64,000 bases of DNA from Thiomicrorhabdus sp965602805 (lineage in GTDB: Bacteria; Pseudomonadota; Gammaproteobacteria; Thiomicrospirales; Thiomicrospiraceae): NCBI GenBank assembly GCA_965602805.1, contig CBFCZK010000009.1:1-64000 (forward strand), in the 5' to 3' direction. Below are positions 25,897 to 34,733 of this stretch, piece after piece. Position numbers and translations under genes: made by a program. How positions within the stretch are numbered: position 1 is the first letter of the stretch; every line of letters begins with the position of its first letter. Under the pieces are notes generated by a model. That model was not told where the DNA came from and did no database searches. It saw only the letters and a program-made list of their open reading frames with translations.

Positions 25897-26532
25897 ATGG
25901 CTAGAAAATCACACTCAAATTCCCCTTCTAAAAACATCGCTCACAAACCGACCAGGCCTGGTCGTTCAGAGATGGGCGAAGTACGCATTATTGGTGGCGA
26001 CTGGCGGGGGCGTAAATTACCCGTCTTGCTGGCGGATGGCTTACGTCCCACTTCCGATAGAGTACGTGAGACCGTTTTTAATTGGTTGCAGTTTGAAGTG
26101 CCGGGCGCACGCTGTTTGGATGTTTTTGCCGGTTCGGGAGCCTTGGGGTTTGAAGCCTTATCGAGAGGGGCTCGAGAAGTGACTTTTTTAGAACTTGCGT
26201 CCGCCAATGCCAAGCAATTGCAAGCCAATGTAAGCGCTTTAAAAACCGATAAAGCGCAGGTGATACAAACAGACAGTTTACGCTGGTTAGAAAATCCCAT
26301 CGCACAACCATTCGATATTATCTTTTTAGATCCGCCTTTTAATCTAGGGCTGATGCAATCGGCTGTGGATAAGTTGTTTATAAGTGGGGTAATTCAAAAC
26401 GACCAGGCCTGGTTGTATCTAGAACAAGAGAAGCACCTAGATTGGCCAAACCTACCGGAAGGGTGGGTTTGTCATCGCGAGAAAAGCACTTCTCAAGTGC
26501 GTTTTGGACTCTTCTGTCATAACCCTGAATAG
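25897..26532 (+). CDS. rsmD: 16S rRNA (guanine966-N2)-methyltransferase RsmD
   Basis: RsmD methylates G966 of 16S rRNA during 30S assembly. The 211-residue protein has EVRIIGGDWRGRKL, the SAM-binding LDVFAGSGALGFEALSRGA and the catalytic DPPF motif. ATG 25897 is preferred; TTG at 25837 is a weaker alternative. The N-terminal extension before GEVRIIGG is unusually long and carries one palindrome copy, read as TRPG; a second copy near the C-terminus is read as DQAW, replacing variable residues. Two copies in 636 nt is exceptional. Unlike many relatives it is not next to the M16/ftsY block. Confidence 0.95.
   Translation: MARKSHSNSPSKNIAHKPTRPGRSEMGEVRIIGGDWRGRKLPVLLADGLRPTSDRVRETVFNWLQFEVPGARCLDVFAGSGALGFEALSRGAREVTFLELASANAKQLQANVSALKTDKAQVIQTDSLRWLENPIAQPFDIIFLDPPFNLGLMQSAVDKLFISGVIQNDQAWLYLEQEKHLDWPNLPEGWVCHREKSTSQVRFGLFCHNPE
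25949..25964. repeat. Iterated palindrome copy inside rsmD (first)
   Basis: CGACCAGGCCTGGTCG, perfect 16-bp palindrome in the N-terminal extension of RsmD; translated ACC-AGG-CCT-GGT as TRPG. Confidence 0.9.
26402..26413. repeat. Iterated palindrome copy inside rsmD (second)
   Basis: Exact core, read in the frame GAC-CAG-GCC-TGG as DQAW, a different frame from the first copy in the same gene. Confidence 0.9.
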
Positions 26533-26562
26533 CTTAGATTGTTTGATTCAATGCCGTCTGTC

Positions 26563-26796
26563 CTATTTGCGCAAGATTAAGTCGAACTCTTCCACCACCC
26601 TTGCCCAATCGGCATCTTCAGCAATCGCTTCACCTAAAAAAGCCGCTTGAGATGGGTTCCAGAAATCGGCTTGGGATAAACAGGTTGAAAGGGTGAGCGG
26701 CTGATGCAAATCAATAAAGGCTTGGATTTCATCATCGGAACTGGGCAGGCCGAGTTGTTCGAAAAGTGCGTTCATACTGTGTATAGGCGCTTCCAT
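26563..26796 (-). CDS. DUF2789 family small protein
   Basis: A 77-residue acidic protein matching the DUF2789 pattern: an N-terminal HSMNALFEQLGLPS, then FIDLHQPL, FWNPSQAAFLGEAIAEDADW and a final VVEEFDLILR. No enzymatic motif and no known function. The start at 26796 gives the expected family length, and GGAGAAA lies just upstream on the minus strand. It is a single gene between convergent rsmD and divergent coaD. Confidence 0.85.
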   Translation of the reverse strand: MEAPIHSMNALFEQLGLPSSDDEIQAFIDLHQPLTLSTCLSQADFWNPSQAAFLGEAIAEDADWARVVEEFDLILRK

Positions 26797-26956
26797 GAGT
26801 TTTCTCCTAAATCATCTTCAATGAACTTTAATGATAACCCTTTCCAAAGCAATCGCAATCCCCTTTTAATCGGGTTATCATAGTCCTAAATCCAATTTTT
26901 GAACCATCCTACTTGAACTGAAAAGCGTTTAAGTCTACTAACGAGCGGTCTCTTAC

Positions 26957-27436
26957 ATGAGTATTACAGCAGTATATCCTGGGACATTTGATCCTATTAC
27001 GGCAGGTCATGCCGACCTTATAAAACGTGCTGCACGATTTTATGATCGCTTAATTATTGCTGTGGCAGATAACCGTAATAAAAAGTCATTATTCAGTTTA
27101 GCTGAGCGTATTGAATTGGCAAAAACGGTTTTGGCCGAATTTGAAAATGTAGAAGTAATCGGCTTTGACACGTTATTGGTGGATTTTGTACATGACGTGG
27201 GGGGGAATGTTCTGTTAAGAGGTTTACGTGCCGTATCCGATTTTGAGTATGAATTTCAGCTGGCCTCGATGAACCGTAAACTAGCCCCTGAAATTGAGAC
27301 GATGTTCATGACCCCGTCAGAGCAATACTCTTTTATTTCATCAAGTTTGGTTAAGGAGATTTCGGCTTTAGGTGGGGATGTTTCTGAGTTTGTTCATCCA
27401 GCGGTTGGACTTGCGTTACAGCATAAACAATCCTAA
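26957..27436 (+). CDS. coaD: Phosphopantetheine adenylyltransferase CoaD
   Basis: CoaD adenylates 4'-phosphopantetheine to dephospho-CoA. The 159-residue sequence is a full-length nucleotidyltransferase with the nucleotide-binding YPGTFDPITAGHADLI near the N-terminus, RGLRAVSDFEYEFQLASMNR in the middle and the ISSSLVKEI signature. In E. coli coaD is next to mutM; here mutM is about 7 kb further on. Confidence 0.96.
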   Translation: MSITAVYPGTFDPITAGHADLIKRAARFYDRLIIAVADNRNKKSLFSLAERIELAKTVLAEFENVEVIGFDTLLVDFVHDVGGNVLLRGLRAVSDFEYEFQLASMNRKLAPEIETMFMTPSEQYSFISSSLVKEISALGGDVSEFVHPAVGLALQHKQS

Positions 27437-27487
27437 AAACCCCTTCTATTTATGAGCTTTGGTGATTCACAGTGGTGAAGGGTTTTC
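27436..27487. terminator. Weak bidirectional hairpin between coaD and a lipoprotein gene
   Basis: AAAACCCCTTC and GAAGGGTTTT can pair around a roughly 30-nt loop between convergent genes; T-runs are short. Confidence 0.4.
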
Positions 27488-27928
27488 TTAATAGTTAATC
27501 GTGTCTAAACGATAAGGGATTTGGATTTGTGAACCATCTTTCTGATGAATCATCAGCGTAATCTGCCATTCCATTTTTTTATTGGTACAAAAAGCCAACA
27601 TTGATGTGCCAATAAAACGCCCAGTTTCTGTGGCTGGCGTGAGCGTTACTCGGTTATAGCCCATATACATATTAATGCCCGAAATATCCAATTCAACTTT
27701 TTCAGCCGATAGATTTTCCAACACCAATTCAATGCCTAAAGGCCGCGCAATCGGAATAGGGTGTGGGCTGATTTTTAAGCTAACCGATTGGTCATCATTT
27801 TTGGAGACGCAGGTTTGTTGATGCAAGTCACAATCTTCCGTCATCGGCCATTGTGTAATGTTTTCAGGGGGCGATTGCTCACAGCCAGATAGGCTGAGTA
27901 AAATACCGAGTAAAAGGCTTTTGGTCAT
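27488..27928 (-). CDS. Small FixH-like lipoprotein
   Basis: From ATG 27928 the product is 146 residues with a classical lipoprotein signal MTKSLLLGILLSLSGC, lipidated at Cys16. The mature part has Cys residues in EDCDLHQQTCVS and a conserved-looking block GINMYMGYNRVTLTPA followed by FCTNKKMEWQITL, a pattern seen in FixH-like and SCO-associated periplasmic proteins. The frame is open further upstream (ATG at 27979 or 28045), but only the internal start gives a proper signal peptide; no clear ribosome-binding site supports it. Function unknown. Confidence 0.65.
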   Translation of the reverse strand: MTKSLLLGILLSLSGCEQSPPENITQWPMTEDCDLHQQTCVSKNDDQSVSLKISPHPIPIARPLGIELVLENLSAEKVELDISGINMYMGYNRVTLTPATETGRFIGTSMLAFCTNKKMEWQITLMIHQKDGSQIQIPYRLDTINY

Positions 27929-28181
27929 TAGGGGGATTCGCAGGGTGAGCGAATCTGAAGTGGTTGATGATTTCTGCATTTTCAAATCATACGGCCTTTT
28001 AAAAAAAGTCTCAATGAATTTATGTTTAGTTAGCCCAGTAGGCATCTTAATGGCTACTTTTTTGAGTAAGCACCTGATGCCTAAACTAAATAAACCTTAG
28101 TCCCGCTCTAATTTATTTTAGTCAGTCGGGATCAAGGGCGCTGAGAGTCTTCTATTGTTAACTTTACTGGATGGCGTGGTT

Positions 28182-30803
28182 TTAAAAGGTCACCAGAACA
28201 TCCTTAGAGCAGGCCGTACCGCCTGTTTCACAAATGTGATAACGATAAGCCGCACCACCTTTTCCTAATGGTCCATCGGAGTACTGTCCGCCGGATATGT
28301 TTTCGATGATGGCTTGGTCATCTCGATAAACATCAACGGCAAGGCTTTGATTACTCCAACTTAGGTCAACGTACTGCACCCCTTTGGTTTTGAAACCACT
28401 GGCGGTTAAATCCAAACTTGTCGCGACTAGGCTTGTTACTGAGTATTCATTGGAATAATCAGAAGACCCCGCGCCATTATAAGCCCTAATTCGGTAGAGA
28501 TAGTCACTGGCAGATGCGACCGTATTGTCAGTATAAGTTTGACTGTCACTCGCTAAAGAGCTCAGTTTTGTCCATTGAGCCCCATTGTCGGTTGAGCGTT
28601 CGACTTCGAAGCCATACTCATCGCTTGCATTGTCGTTCCAGGATAAGCTCACCTGTCCAGCCACCAATGCTGATCCACTTAAGTTACTAGGTGCGTTCGG
28701 CGGATTTCCTGCAACCATTTCAGTCAGAATGTACATATGCTCAATAGAGAGTTTGTCTAAATCGACATTGCCTGGAGTATGATCTGAATCTGAAACTTGG
28801 ATTGTGACCGTGCCTGATATGCCTGCAGGCAGCGAGTAGCTATACCAGTTGGAGGCATCCCCTCCCGTCACACTTAACATTTCAGTATAGCTTGAGCCAT
28901 TAACGGAGTAGCTGAAACGGAATTCATCACCATCGCTAGAGAGGTTAGACCATGCATTTAAAAAGAAGGTGGCGTTTCTCGGTGGAATATCGAATGTCCA
29001 GCTGTGTTGTAAATGGCTATAACGTGAGGATGGTCTACCGCCTGATTTACGTTCAGTGATGGTCTGTAATAGTCCGTCAGCCGCCTGTGTATTCAGATAA
29101 CTACCGCTAAGCGTGCCTGTTGCTGGAATCTCTCCATTTGCGACAAATGCTTCACTGCTTGGCGCTGTCTCCGTTGTAACGCTGGCGGTGTTGCTTGCAG
29201 GGGAATCACCCATGCTGTTGTAGGCTTTTACTTGATAGTAATAGAGGGTTTCTGCTTCCAGAGAACTATCTGTATAGGTTGTCACATTTTGCGCGACTGT
29301 TGCAATGTCTGTCCAGAGTATGCCGTCCAAGCTTCTGGCCAGGCTAATTCCAGCCTCATTATCTGAATTATCCAGCCAATTCAACTCTATTTGAGAGTGC
29401 GATAGTACTGTGGCAGACAGGGCTTGTGGCGCTAATGGAGGTACCGTCGTTTCATACAAAGCATCGTAAGCGTTAATGATGCCGCCCGTAGTCGTCACAC
29501 CATTTAAGGCATCAATTGGGCGCACAGTGTTGTAGATTCTGTCACGCACTTGTAGCGCTGTCCACTCGGGGTGTACGCTTAATATCAGAGCAGCGACACC
29601 CGTGACATAGGGCGTTGCCATGGAAGTGCCATTGTAATAATAGTAAGCGGACTCCGCAGTGCTGCCAATATTCACTCCAGGTGCACCGACATCGACACTG
29701 GTTGCGCCGTAATTGGAGAAGCTGGCAATCTGGTCTTGATTGTCAGTGGCTGCCACAGAGATGATATTGTCTAACTCATAAGAGGAGGGGTAGTGCGGGC
29801 TCAAGTCGTTGTTAATGCCCCTGCCTGCCGCATCGCCATTACCTGCTGCAGCCATAAAGAGATGGTTTTGATTACCCGCAGCTTGAATGGCATCGTGTAA
29901 ACTTTGCGAGAAACCGCCGCCACCCCAACTGTTGTTGGAGACTTTAATATTTTGGTCTAAAGCGTAACTTAGCGCAGTGATCGCATCACTGGTATAGCCG
30001 CCATCTGGGCCGAGAAAGCGCAGTGCCATGATGTTGCATTGCCAAACAACACCCACGACACCGACACCATTATTACCTTCGGCGCAGATGGTGCCAGCAA
30101 CATGGCTGCCATGACCTTCTTCATCCATTGGGTCTAAGTCGTTTGCATAAAAATCCCAGCCATGAATGTCATCAATGTAACCATTACCATCGTTGTCGAT
30201 GCCATCTCCAGCGATTTCAAGCGAGTTGCTCCAGATGTTATTGGCCAAATCTTCGTGGGTGTAATCCACGCCAGTATCAATGACAGCAATTTTTAAATCG
30301 GGATTACCCGTGGTGATGCTCCAAGTCTCTTCGGCATCAATATCCGCATCAAAACTGCCAAGTGTTCCATTGATGTTTTGGCCTGTATTATTAAGTCCCC
30401 ACAATTTTGTGTACAGAGGGTCGTTAGTATGTCGACGTAATACATAGTCAGGTTCGGCATACTCAATAAAAGGCAGAGATTGCAGGTGTTCAACGGCTTT
30501 TTCTACCGCTTGTCCAGGAGCCAGTTGCAAATGTTCTAGCGCATTCACAATGCCGTAATGGTGAAGTGTTTCTGACTGGATTGATGAACGCGCATTCTGT
30601 TTCTGAGAGGGAGTCGCTGAGGTTTTGAACTTGACGAGAATCGTGTCTTGGGCATATTCCAGTGCCGGATTATCAGCCAATGCCTGTCGGGATTTTTCCG
30701 AAGCGGCCAGAGCGAGTGACGATGAGAGAGCGAGTGCCGTCGCGAGCGGAGCAATTGCCAGGAACTTAAGAGGTAATCGGGCTAGAAATCGAATCGTGGA
30801 CAT
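28182..30803 (-). CDS. Secreted subtilisin-like (S8) protease with fibronectin type III domains
   Basis: An 873-residue exoprotease. A signal peptide ends near residue 33 (LALAA), an inhibitor-type propeptide spans about 45-125, and the peptidase S8 domain (about 130-455) has all three catalytic residues: Asp in AVIDTGVDYTHEDL, His in EEGHGSHVAGT and Ser in YNGTSMATPYVTG. An Asn/Asp-rich NDGNGYIDDIHGWDF probably binds calcium. The C-terminal half has a fibronectin III domain (about 458-545), a beta-rich domain with FSYSVNGSSYTEM, and a second fibronectin III domain (about 705-790). It probably degrades external protein. It is monocistronic; a palindrome lies about 250 bp upstream. Confidence 0.93.
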   Translation of the reverse strand: MSTIRFLARLPLKFLAIAPLATALALSSSLALAASEKSRQALADNPALEYAQDTILVKFKTSATPSQKQNARSSIQSETLHHYGIVNALEHLQLAPGQAVEKAVEHLQSLPFIEYAEPDYVLRRHTNDPLYTKLWGLNNTGQNINGTLGSFDADIDAEETWSITTGNPDLKIAVIDTGVDYTHEDLANNIWSNSLEIAGDGIDNDGNGYIDDIHGWDFYANDLDPMDEEGHGSHVAGTICAEGNNGVGVVGVVWQCNIMALRFLGPDGGYTSDAITALSYALDQNIKVSNNSWGGGGFSQSLHDAIQAAGNQNHLFMAAAGNGDAAGRGINNDLSPHYPSSYELDNIISVAATDNQDQIASFSNYGATSVDVGAPGVNIGSTAESAYYYYNGTSMATPYVTGVAALILSVHPEWTALQVRDRIYNTVRPIDALNGVTTTGGIINAYDALYETTVPPLAPQALSATVLSHSQIELNWLDNSDNEAGISLARSLDGILWTDIATVAQNVTTYTDSSLEAETLYYYQVKAYNSMGDSPASNTASVTTETAPSSEAFVANGEIPATGTLSGSYLNTQAADGLLQTITERKSGGRPSSRYSHLQHSWTFDIPPRNATFFLNAWSNLSSDGDEFRFSYSVNGSSYTEMLSVTGGDASNWYSYSLPAGISGTVTIQVSDSDHTPGNVDLDKLSIEHMYILTEMVAGNPPNAPSNLSGSALVAGQVSLSWNDNASDEYGFEVERSTDNGAQWTKLSSLASDSQTYTDNTVASASDYLYRIRAYNGAGSSDYSNEYSVTSLVATSLDLTASGFKTKGVQYVDLSWSNQSLAVDVYRDDQAIIENISGGQYSDGPLGKGGAAYRYHICETGGTACSKDVLVTF

Positions 30804-31050
30804 GATAATTTTCCTGCTTTAGGGAGGCTAGCAATGGCCAAGGATTGATTTTATTAATCCTTGAATGGCGCATTAGAATTGTCTATTGTATTGATTATTA
30901 ATGTTTTTATTATAAATTAAGTGCTGATGATTTAAAAATAGAATGTATTTATGTGTCTATGGGTTAAATATGGGTTGAAGAGGAGTCGGAAGGTAGTTCT
31001 GTTAAACCAGGGTATTGTGTGAAGGTTTAAATCGACTGAAAATAATATCC

Positions 31051-31062
31051 ACCAGGCCTGGT
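31051..31062. repeat. Iterated palindrome copy
   Basis: Exact core in the protease-modE gap; flanks not symmetric. A degenerate ACAGGCCTGC follows about 35 bp later. Confidence 0.85.
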
Positions 31063-31167
31063 CGGATTCATTACTATTGCTTCGGACAGGCCTGCTTAAT
31101 AAGCCTAAGGTGCGGAATTTTTGGAGTCGTTTTCTTGTCATTTATGTCAAAAAAGTTACAATACTTT

Positions 31168-31191
31168 GGTTATGTACTTGGGGTAATATCG
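31168..31191. promoter_or_regulatory. Candidate ModE operator overlapping the modE start region
   Basis: A 24-bp element with halves GGTTATGTA and GTAATATCG separated by 6 bp has the layout of the ModE box (CGNTATATA, 6 bp, TATATANCG). The left half fits 6 of 8 defined bases and the right half 5 of 8. Its position at the ribosome-binding site suggests autorepression. Confidence 0.4.
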
Positions 31192-31192
31192 A

Positions 31193-31999
31193 TTGAATAA
31201 ACAGCCAGAAAAGTTAGTGCAAACCTTTTTAATGGGGAGCCAGCAAGCCCGTTCAGGGCAACGCCGTTTGGAACTGTTAAATAAGGTTGCTTCTTTAGGC
31301 TCTTTATCTGCAGCCGCTAAGGCGTGTGGCATGAGTTATAAAGGTGCGTGGCAGGCGGTTGAAGCAATGAATTTAGCTTCAAATACTGACTTGGTTAGCG
31401 CCACAAAAGGGGGCGCTGGTGGCGGTGGCATGGTGTTAACCACCGCGGGTAAGGCGCTCGTAAATGCCTATCTTTTGTTTAATGAAAAAATGCAACATTG
31501 GATGAGAGAGCTTGATCAGCTTTCGCCCGGGGTGTTGACACAATTAGAAATTATGAAAAAGGTATCCATGAAAACCAGCGCACGAAATTTGTTTCATGGA
31601 GCGGTGACCGAAATTAAAATAGGTCCCGTAAATTGTGAGGTTATTTTGGCTGTAGGCCACGATATGCAAGTTGTGGCGCAAATTACACCTGACAGTTTAG
31701 AGCGATTGGATTTACAGGTTGGCTCGGATGCTTATGCCTTAATTAAAGCCAGTTGGGTGATATTATGCGAAGACATTCAAGGAAGATTTAAAACAAGTGC
31801 ACGTAATGTGTTTTGTGGTGAAGTGGTCGCGATTGAAACGGGCGCGGTCAACAGTGATGTGACATTTGAAATTGGTGGCGGGCAAAAAATATCAGCCATC
31901 GTGACCAATCAAAGTGTTGAAAGTTTAGAGTTGGCGGTGGGTGAGCGTTGTTGTGCTTTAGTTAAAGCCAGTCACGTCTTATTAGCCATTGCAGATTAA
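31193..31999 (+). CDS. modE: Molybdate-responsive regulator ModE
   Basis: A 268-residue transcription factor. Residues about 15-110 form the winged helix-turn-helix (LNKVASLGSLSAAAKACGMSY), and two Mop/TOBE molybdate-binding domains follow (KTSARNLFHGAVTEIKIGPVN at about 125 and a second beginning KTSARNVFCGEVV at about 197). ModE with molybdate usually represses the modABC uptake operon. The start appears to be TTG 31193 with GGGGT upstream; an ATG at 31232 lacks a ribosome-binding site. modA follows after 54 bp. Confidence 0.93.
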   Translation: MNKQPEKLVQTFLMGSQQARSGQRRLELLNKVASLGSLSAAAKACGMSYKGAWQAVEAMNLASNTDLVSATKGGAGGGGMVLTTAGKALVNAYLLFNEKMQHWMRELDQLSPGVLTQLEIMKKVSMKTSARNLFHGAVTEIKIGPVNCEVILAVGHDMQVVAQITPDSLERLDLQVGSDAYALIKASWVILCEDIQGRFKTSARNVFCGEVVAIETGAVNSDVTFEIGGGQKISAIVTNQSVESLELAVGERCCALVKASHVLLAIAD

Positions 32000-32053
32000 A
32001 GGCAAAGAGCCTTTACCGAACACGGTTTGCAAGGTTGAGTTAGGAGTTAATTA

Positions 32054-32857
32054 ATGGATAAAAGAGTTTTAGGTCTGTTGTTGGTTGGATGGTTACTATT
32101 GAGCCCCTATAGTTTCGCGAGTTCAGATAAAGGCGTGGTGCGAATTGCGGTCGCCTCTAATTTTTTGGCGACCCTTAAAACAATATCGCGTGATTTTACC
32201 GAAAATACCGGTATTAAAGTCCATATTTCAAACGGTGCAACCGGCATGTTATACGCGCAACTGCAACGAGGCGCACCTTATGACCTATTTTTCTCGGCGG
32301 ACAGTAAACGTCCAATGCTACTTGAACAAAAAGGGCTGACTGAGCCTGGCAGTCGCTTTACCTATGTCACCGGTAAGTTGGTGGCTTGGTCACCTAAACC
32401 AGACAAAATCTCGCCAGATTTAGCTCAATTAAAAGCCGATAATCCGGCGTTGCACTTTATGGCCATTGCAAACCCAAAGACCGCTCCCTATGGCGAAGCG
32501 GCTAAAGCCGTGCTTGAATTTTACGGATTGTACGCCCCTTTAAAAGCGCAGAACAAATTCGCATTAGGCGAGAACGTTGGTAAAGCTTATCATTATGTCG
32601 TTTCAGGCAATGCGCAAATCGGCTTGATCGCCAAGTCTTACGTGGCGAATCCAGAGAGACCGGTTAAAGGCGACTTCTACGACATTCCAAGCCATTTATA
32701 TCCTGAAATTGCACAACAAGCCGTTGTTCTCAAGGGCAAAAATAGTGCGGCCGTTCAGGCCTTTTTAAACTACTTTAAATCCGCTAAAGTACAAGACCTG
32801 ATTGAATCTCGTGGATATGGTCTGGCGTCCATCAATGAACTAGTCAAAATTAAATAA
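32054..32857 (+). CDS. modA: Molybdate-binding periplasmic protein ModA
   Basis: A 267-residue substrate-binding protein with a signal peptide (to about residue 22). The oxyanion-contact segments VASNFLATL, HISNGATGMLYAQL and PYDLFFSAD are conserved, as is ALGENVGKAYHYVVSGNAQIG. It delivers molybdate (or tungstate) to ModBC. AGGAGTTAATTA precedes the ATG. A palindrome copy lies in the 101-bp gap before modB. Confidence 0.94.
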   Translation: MDKRVLGLLLVGWLLLSPYSFASSDKGVVRIAVASNFLATLKTISRDFTENTGIKVHISNGATGMLYAQLQRGAPYDLFFSADSKRPMLLEQKGLTEPGSRFTYVTGKLVAWSPKPDKISPDLAQLKADNPALHFMAIANPKTAPYGEAAKAVLEFYGLYAPLKAQNKFALGENVGKAYHYVVSGNAQIGLIAKSYVANPERPVKGDFYDIPSHLYPEIAQQAVVLKGKNSAAVQAFLNYFKSAKVQDLIESRGYGLASINELVKIK

Positions 32858-32864
32858 AAGTAAG

Positions 32865-32880
32865 TGACCAGGCCTGGTCA
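32865..32880. repeat. Iterated palindrome copy, 16-bp symmetric, between modA and modB
   Basis: TGACCAGGCCTGGTCA, 8 bp after the modA stop inside the presumed mod operon. Confidence 0.9.
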
Positions 32881-32958
32881 AACCTGTTTTTAGGCTTAAT
32901 TAGCCCCATAAACAAAGACCGAAATGTTACGTCTTAAAGACAAAATAATGAGCAGAGT

Positions 32959-33639
32959 ATGTTTCCAGAAATAGATCTTCAACCCTTATGGATCACGTTA
33001 CAGGTGGCGTTTTATACCACTGTATTGTTGATTGTTTTGGGCACGCCTTTAGCTTTGTGGTTAGCGCGCATCAAGGGCATGAAAAAAGCAGTATTTGAAG
33101 CGATGGTCGCCTTGCCGTTGGTGTTGCCACCGACCGTACTTGGTTTTTACCTGTTGGTGACGATTGGCCCGGATGGTCCGATTGGCAGTATGTGGGCATC
33201 ATTTGGTTTTGCACCTTTGACCTTTTCTATGACTGGTCTGGTCATAGGTTCTTTTTTATATTCCTTACCGTTTGCCATTCAGCCTTTAATGCACGGCTTT
33301 GAGTTGCTTGGCAAACGTCCTATTGAAGTCGCAGCAACGTTGGGGGCAGGACCGATTGATCGGTTTTTTAGCGTTGTTTTGCCATTAACCCGCCGCCATT
33401 ACCTAGTGGCCGCAACCCTGGCATTTGCGCATACCGTGGGTGAGTTTGGCGTCATTTTAATGATTGGTGGCAACATCCCTGGAGTGACTCAGGTCGCTTC
33501 GATTGCCATTTACGACCATGTTGATGCCATGGAGTATTCACAAGCGCATGTGTTATCCGCAATTATGTTGGGAATGAGTCTGCTGGTGTTAACCATTGTG
33601 TACAGTGTCAATCGTCGTATGGAGGTTAAAATAGGATGA
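32959..33639 (+). CDS. modB: Molybdate ABC transporter permease ModB
   Basis: A 226-residue inner-membrane permease with about five to six helices and the ABC-permease coupling loop EVAATLGAGPIDRFFSVVLPLTRR (the EAA motif). The N-terminal segment FPEIDLQPLWITLQVAF matches ModB. It forms the channel for molybdate with ModC and overlaps the modC start by 4 nt. Confidence 0.94.
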   Translation: MFPEIDLQPLWITLQVAFYTTVLLIVLGTPLALWLARIKGMKKAVFEAMVALPLVLPPTVLGFYLLVTIGPDGPIGSMWASFGFAPLTFSMTGLVIGSFLYSLPFAIQPLMHGFELLGKRPIEVAATLGAGPIDRFFSVVLPLTRRHYLVAATLAFAHTVGEFGVILMIGGNIPGVTQVASIAIYDHVDAMEYSQAHVLSAIMLGMSLLVLTIVYSVNRRMEVKIG

Positions 33640-34733
33640 GTTTACATGGCCATTTACAGCTTCAACGCGGTGAGTTCAGTTTACAAACCGGACCATTTGA
33701 AATTCCATCGTCAGGTCTGACAGCGATTTTCGGTCACTCTGGCAGCGGTAAAACCTCATTTCTACGCTGTCTAGCAGGTTTTGAAGACCAAACGATTGGT
33801 GAGGTTCAATTTTTTGACCAGGCCTGGTTAAAGTCTGGAAAATCCCTGGCGATTCATAAACGTCAATTAGGTTATGTCTTTCAAGAAGCCAGTCTGTTTG
33901 CGCATCTTAACGTGGAAGACAATTTACGTTATGGTTTGAAACGTGCCGCTAAACGTCCCCTTAAATCCACGCAAGTAAACCATCAAATCAGTTTTCCACA
34001 GGTGGTCGAATGGTTGGGTTTAGCCACGTTATTAAAACGTGATGTGGTGACCTTGTCTGGGGGTGAAAAGCAGCGCGTGGCCATCGGCCGAACGTTACTG
34101 TCTCAGCCTAAAATATTGATGATGGATGAACCGATGGCATCATTGGATCTATTTTCAAAACGGGCGATTATGCCCTATTTTGAGCGTTTACGAGATGAGT
34201 TAGAGATACCGATTCTGTATATAAGTCATTCACCAGAAGAGGTTGAGCGCCTAGCGGATACGGTTGTTTTTATGGAGAAGGGTCGCATATCGAATATTGA
34301 GCCGATTGAGCAGGCTTTAAATCGAGAAGGCACGCCTTTGTATCAAAGCACAGAACCGCGCTCGGTATTATCGGCACAAGTCGTTGAGCAACATCAGACG
34401 GATGGTTTAACCAGATTAAAAGTGGGCGATGCTGAACTTTGGGTGCCTGCTGTTCAACAAAATATTGGCGAGTCGGTGCGTGTAGTGATTTCAGCACAGC
34501 AAGTCAGCCTATTGGCCGAGAAACCGTTGCAAAGTTCGGTTCTGAATCATCTGCCGGTGACGATTACCGCGATTGAGATGATTAATGAATACAGTGTCTT
34601 ATTACGCTGTCAGGTCGCCAATGAACCTTGGCCATTATTGGCACAAATCACAAAACGCTCTCAGCACAACTTAGGCATCGAAGTTGGCCAGACCTGGGTA
34701 GCGGCAATTAAATCCGCTTCTATCTTAAGTTAG
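33636..34733 (+). CDS. modC: Molybdate ABC transporter ATPase ModC
   Basis: A 365-residue ABC ATPase with Walker A FGHSGSGKTSFL (residues 30-42), signature LSGGEKQRVAIGR, Walker B ILMMDEPMASLD and the switch His in ISHSPEEV. The C-terminal third is the TOBE/Mop regulatory domain (about 290-360). In the variable loop after the first beta-sheet, where E. coli ModC reads differently, a palindrome copy encodes FDQAWLKSG. Its stop directly abuts the stop of convergent mutM. Confidence 0.95.
   Translation: MSLHGHLQLQRGEFSLQTGPFEIPSSGLTAIFGHSGSGKTSFLRCLAGFEDQTIGEVQFFDQAWLKSGKSLAIHKRQLGYVFQEASLFAHLNVEDNLRYGLKRAAKRPLKSTQVNHQISFPQVVEWLGLATLLKRDVVTLSGGEKQRVAIGRTLLSQPKILMMDEPMASLDLFSKRAIMPYFERLRDELEIPILYISHSPEEVERLADTVVFMEKGRISNIEPIEQALNREGTPLYQSTEPRSVLSAQVVEQHQTDGLTRLKVGDAELWVPAVQQNIGESVRVVISAQQVSLLAEKPLQSSVLNHLPVTITAIEMINEYSVLLRCQVANEPWPLLAQITKRSQHNLGIEVGQTWVAAIKSASILS
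33817..33828. repeat. Iterated palindrome copy inside modC
   Basis: Exact core, translated DQAW, in a variable loop of the ATPase domain. Confidence 0.9.

Larger units (their letters stand above)
30804..31192. other. Divergent gap between protease and modE
   Basis: No gene is visible. The 389 bp contain an 8-bp-stem inverted repeat CAAGGATT/AATCCTTG at 30839-30863, one palindrome copy at 31051, a partial CAGGCCTG at about 31086, and a ModE-like dyad just before modE. Confidence 0.6.

Noticed and set aside
27929..28045. Long N-terminal extension of the FixH-like lipoprotein
   Set aside because: It would bury the lipoprotein signal 40 residues inside the protein.
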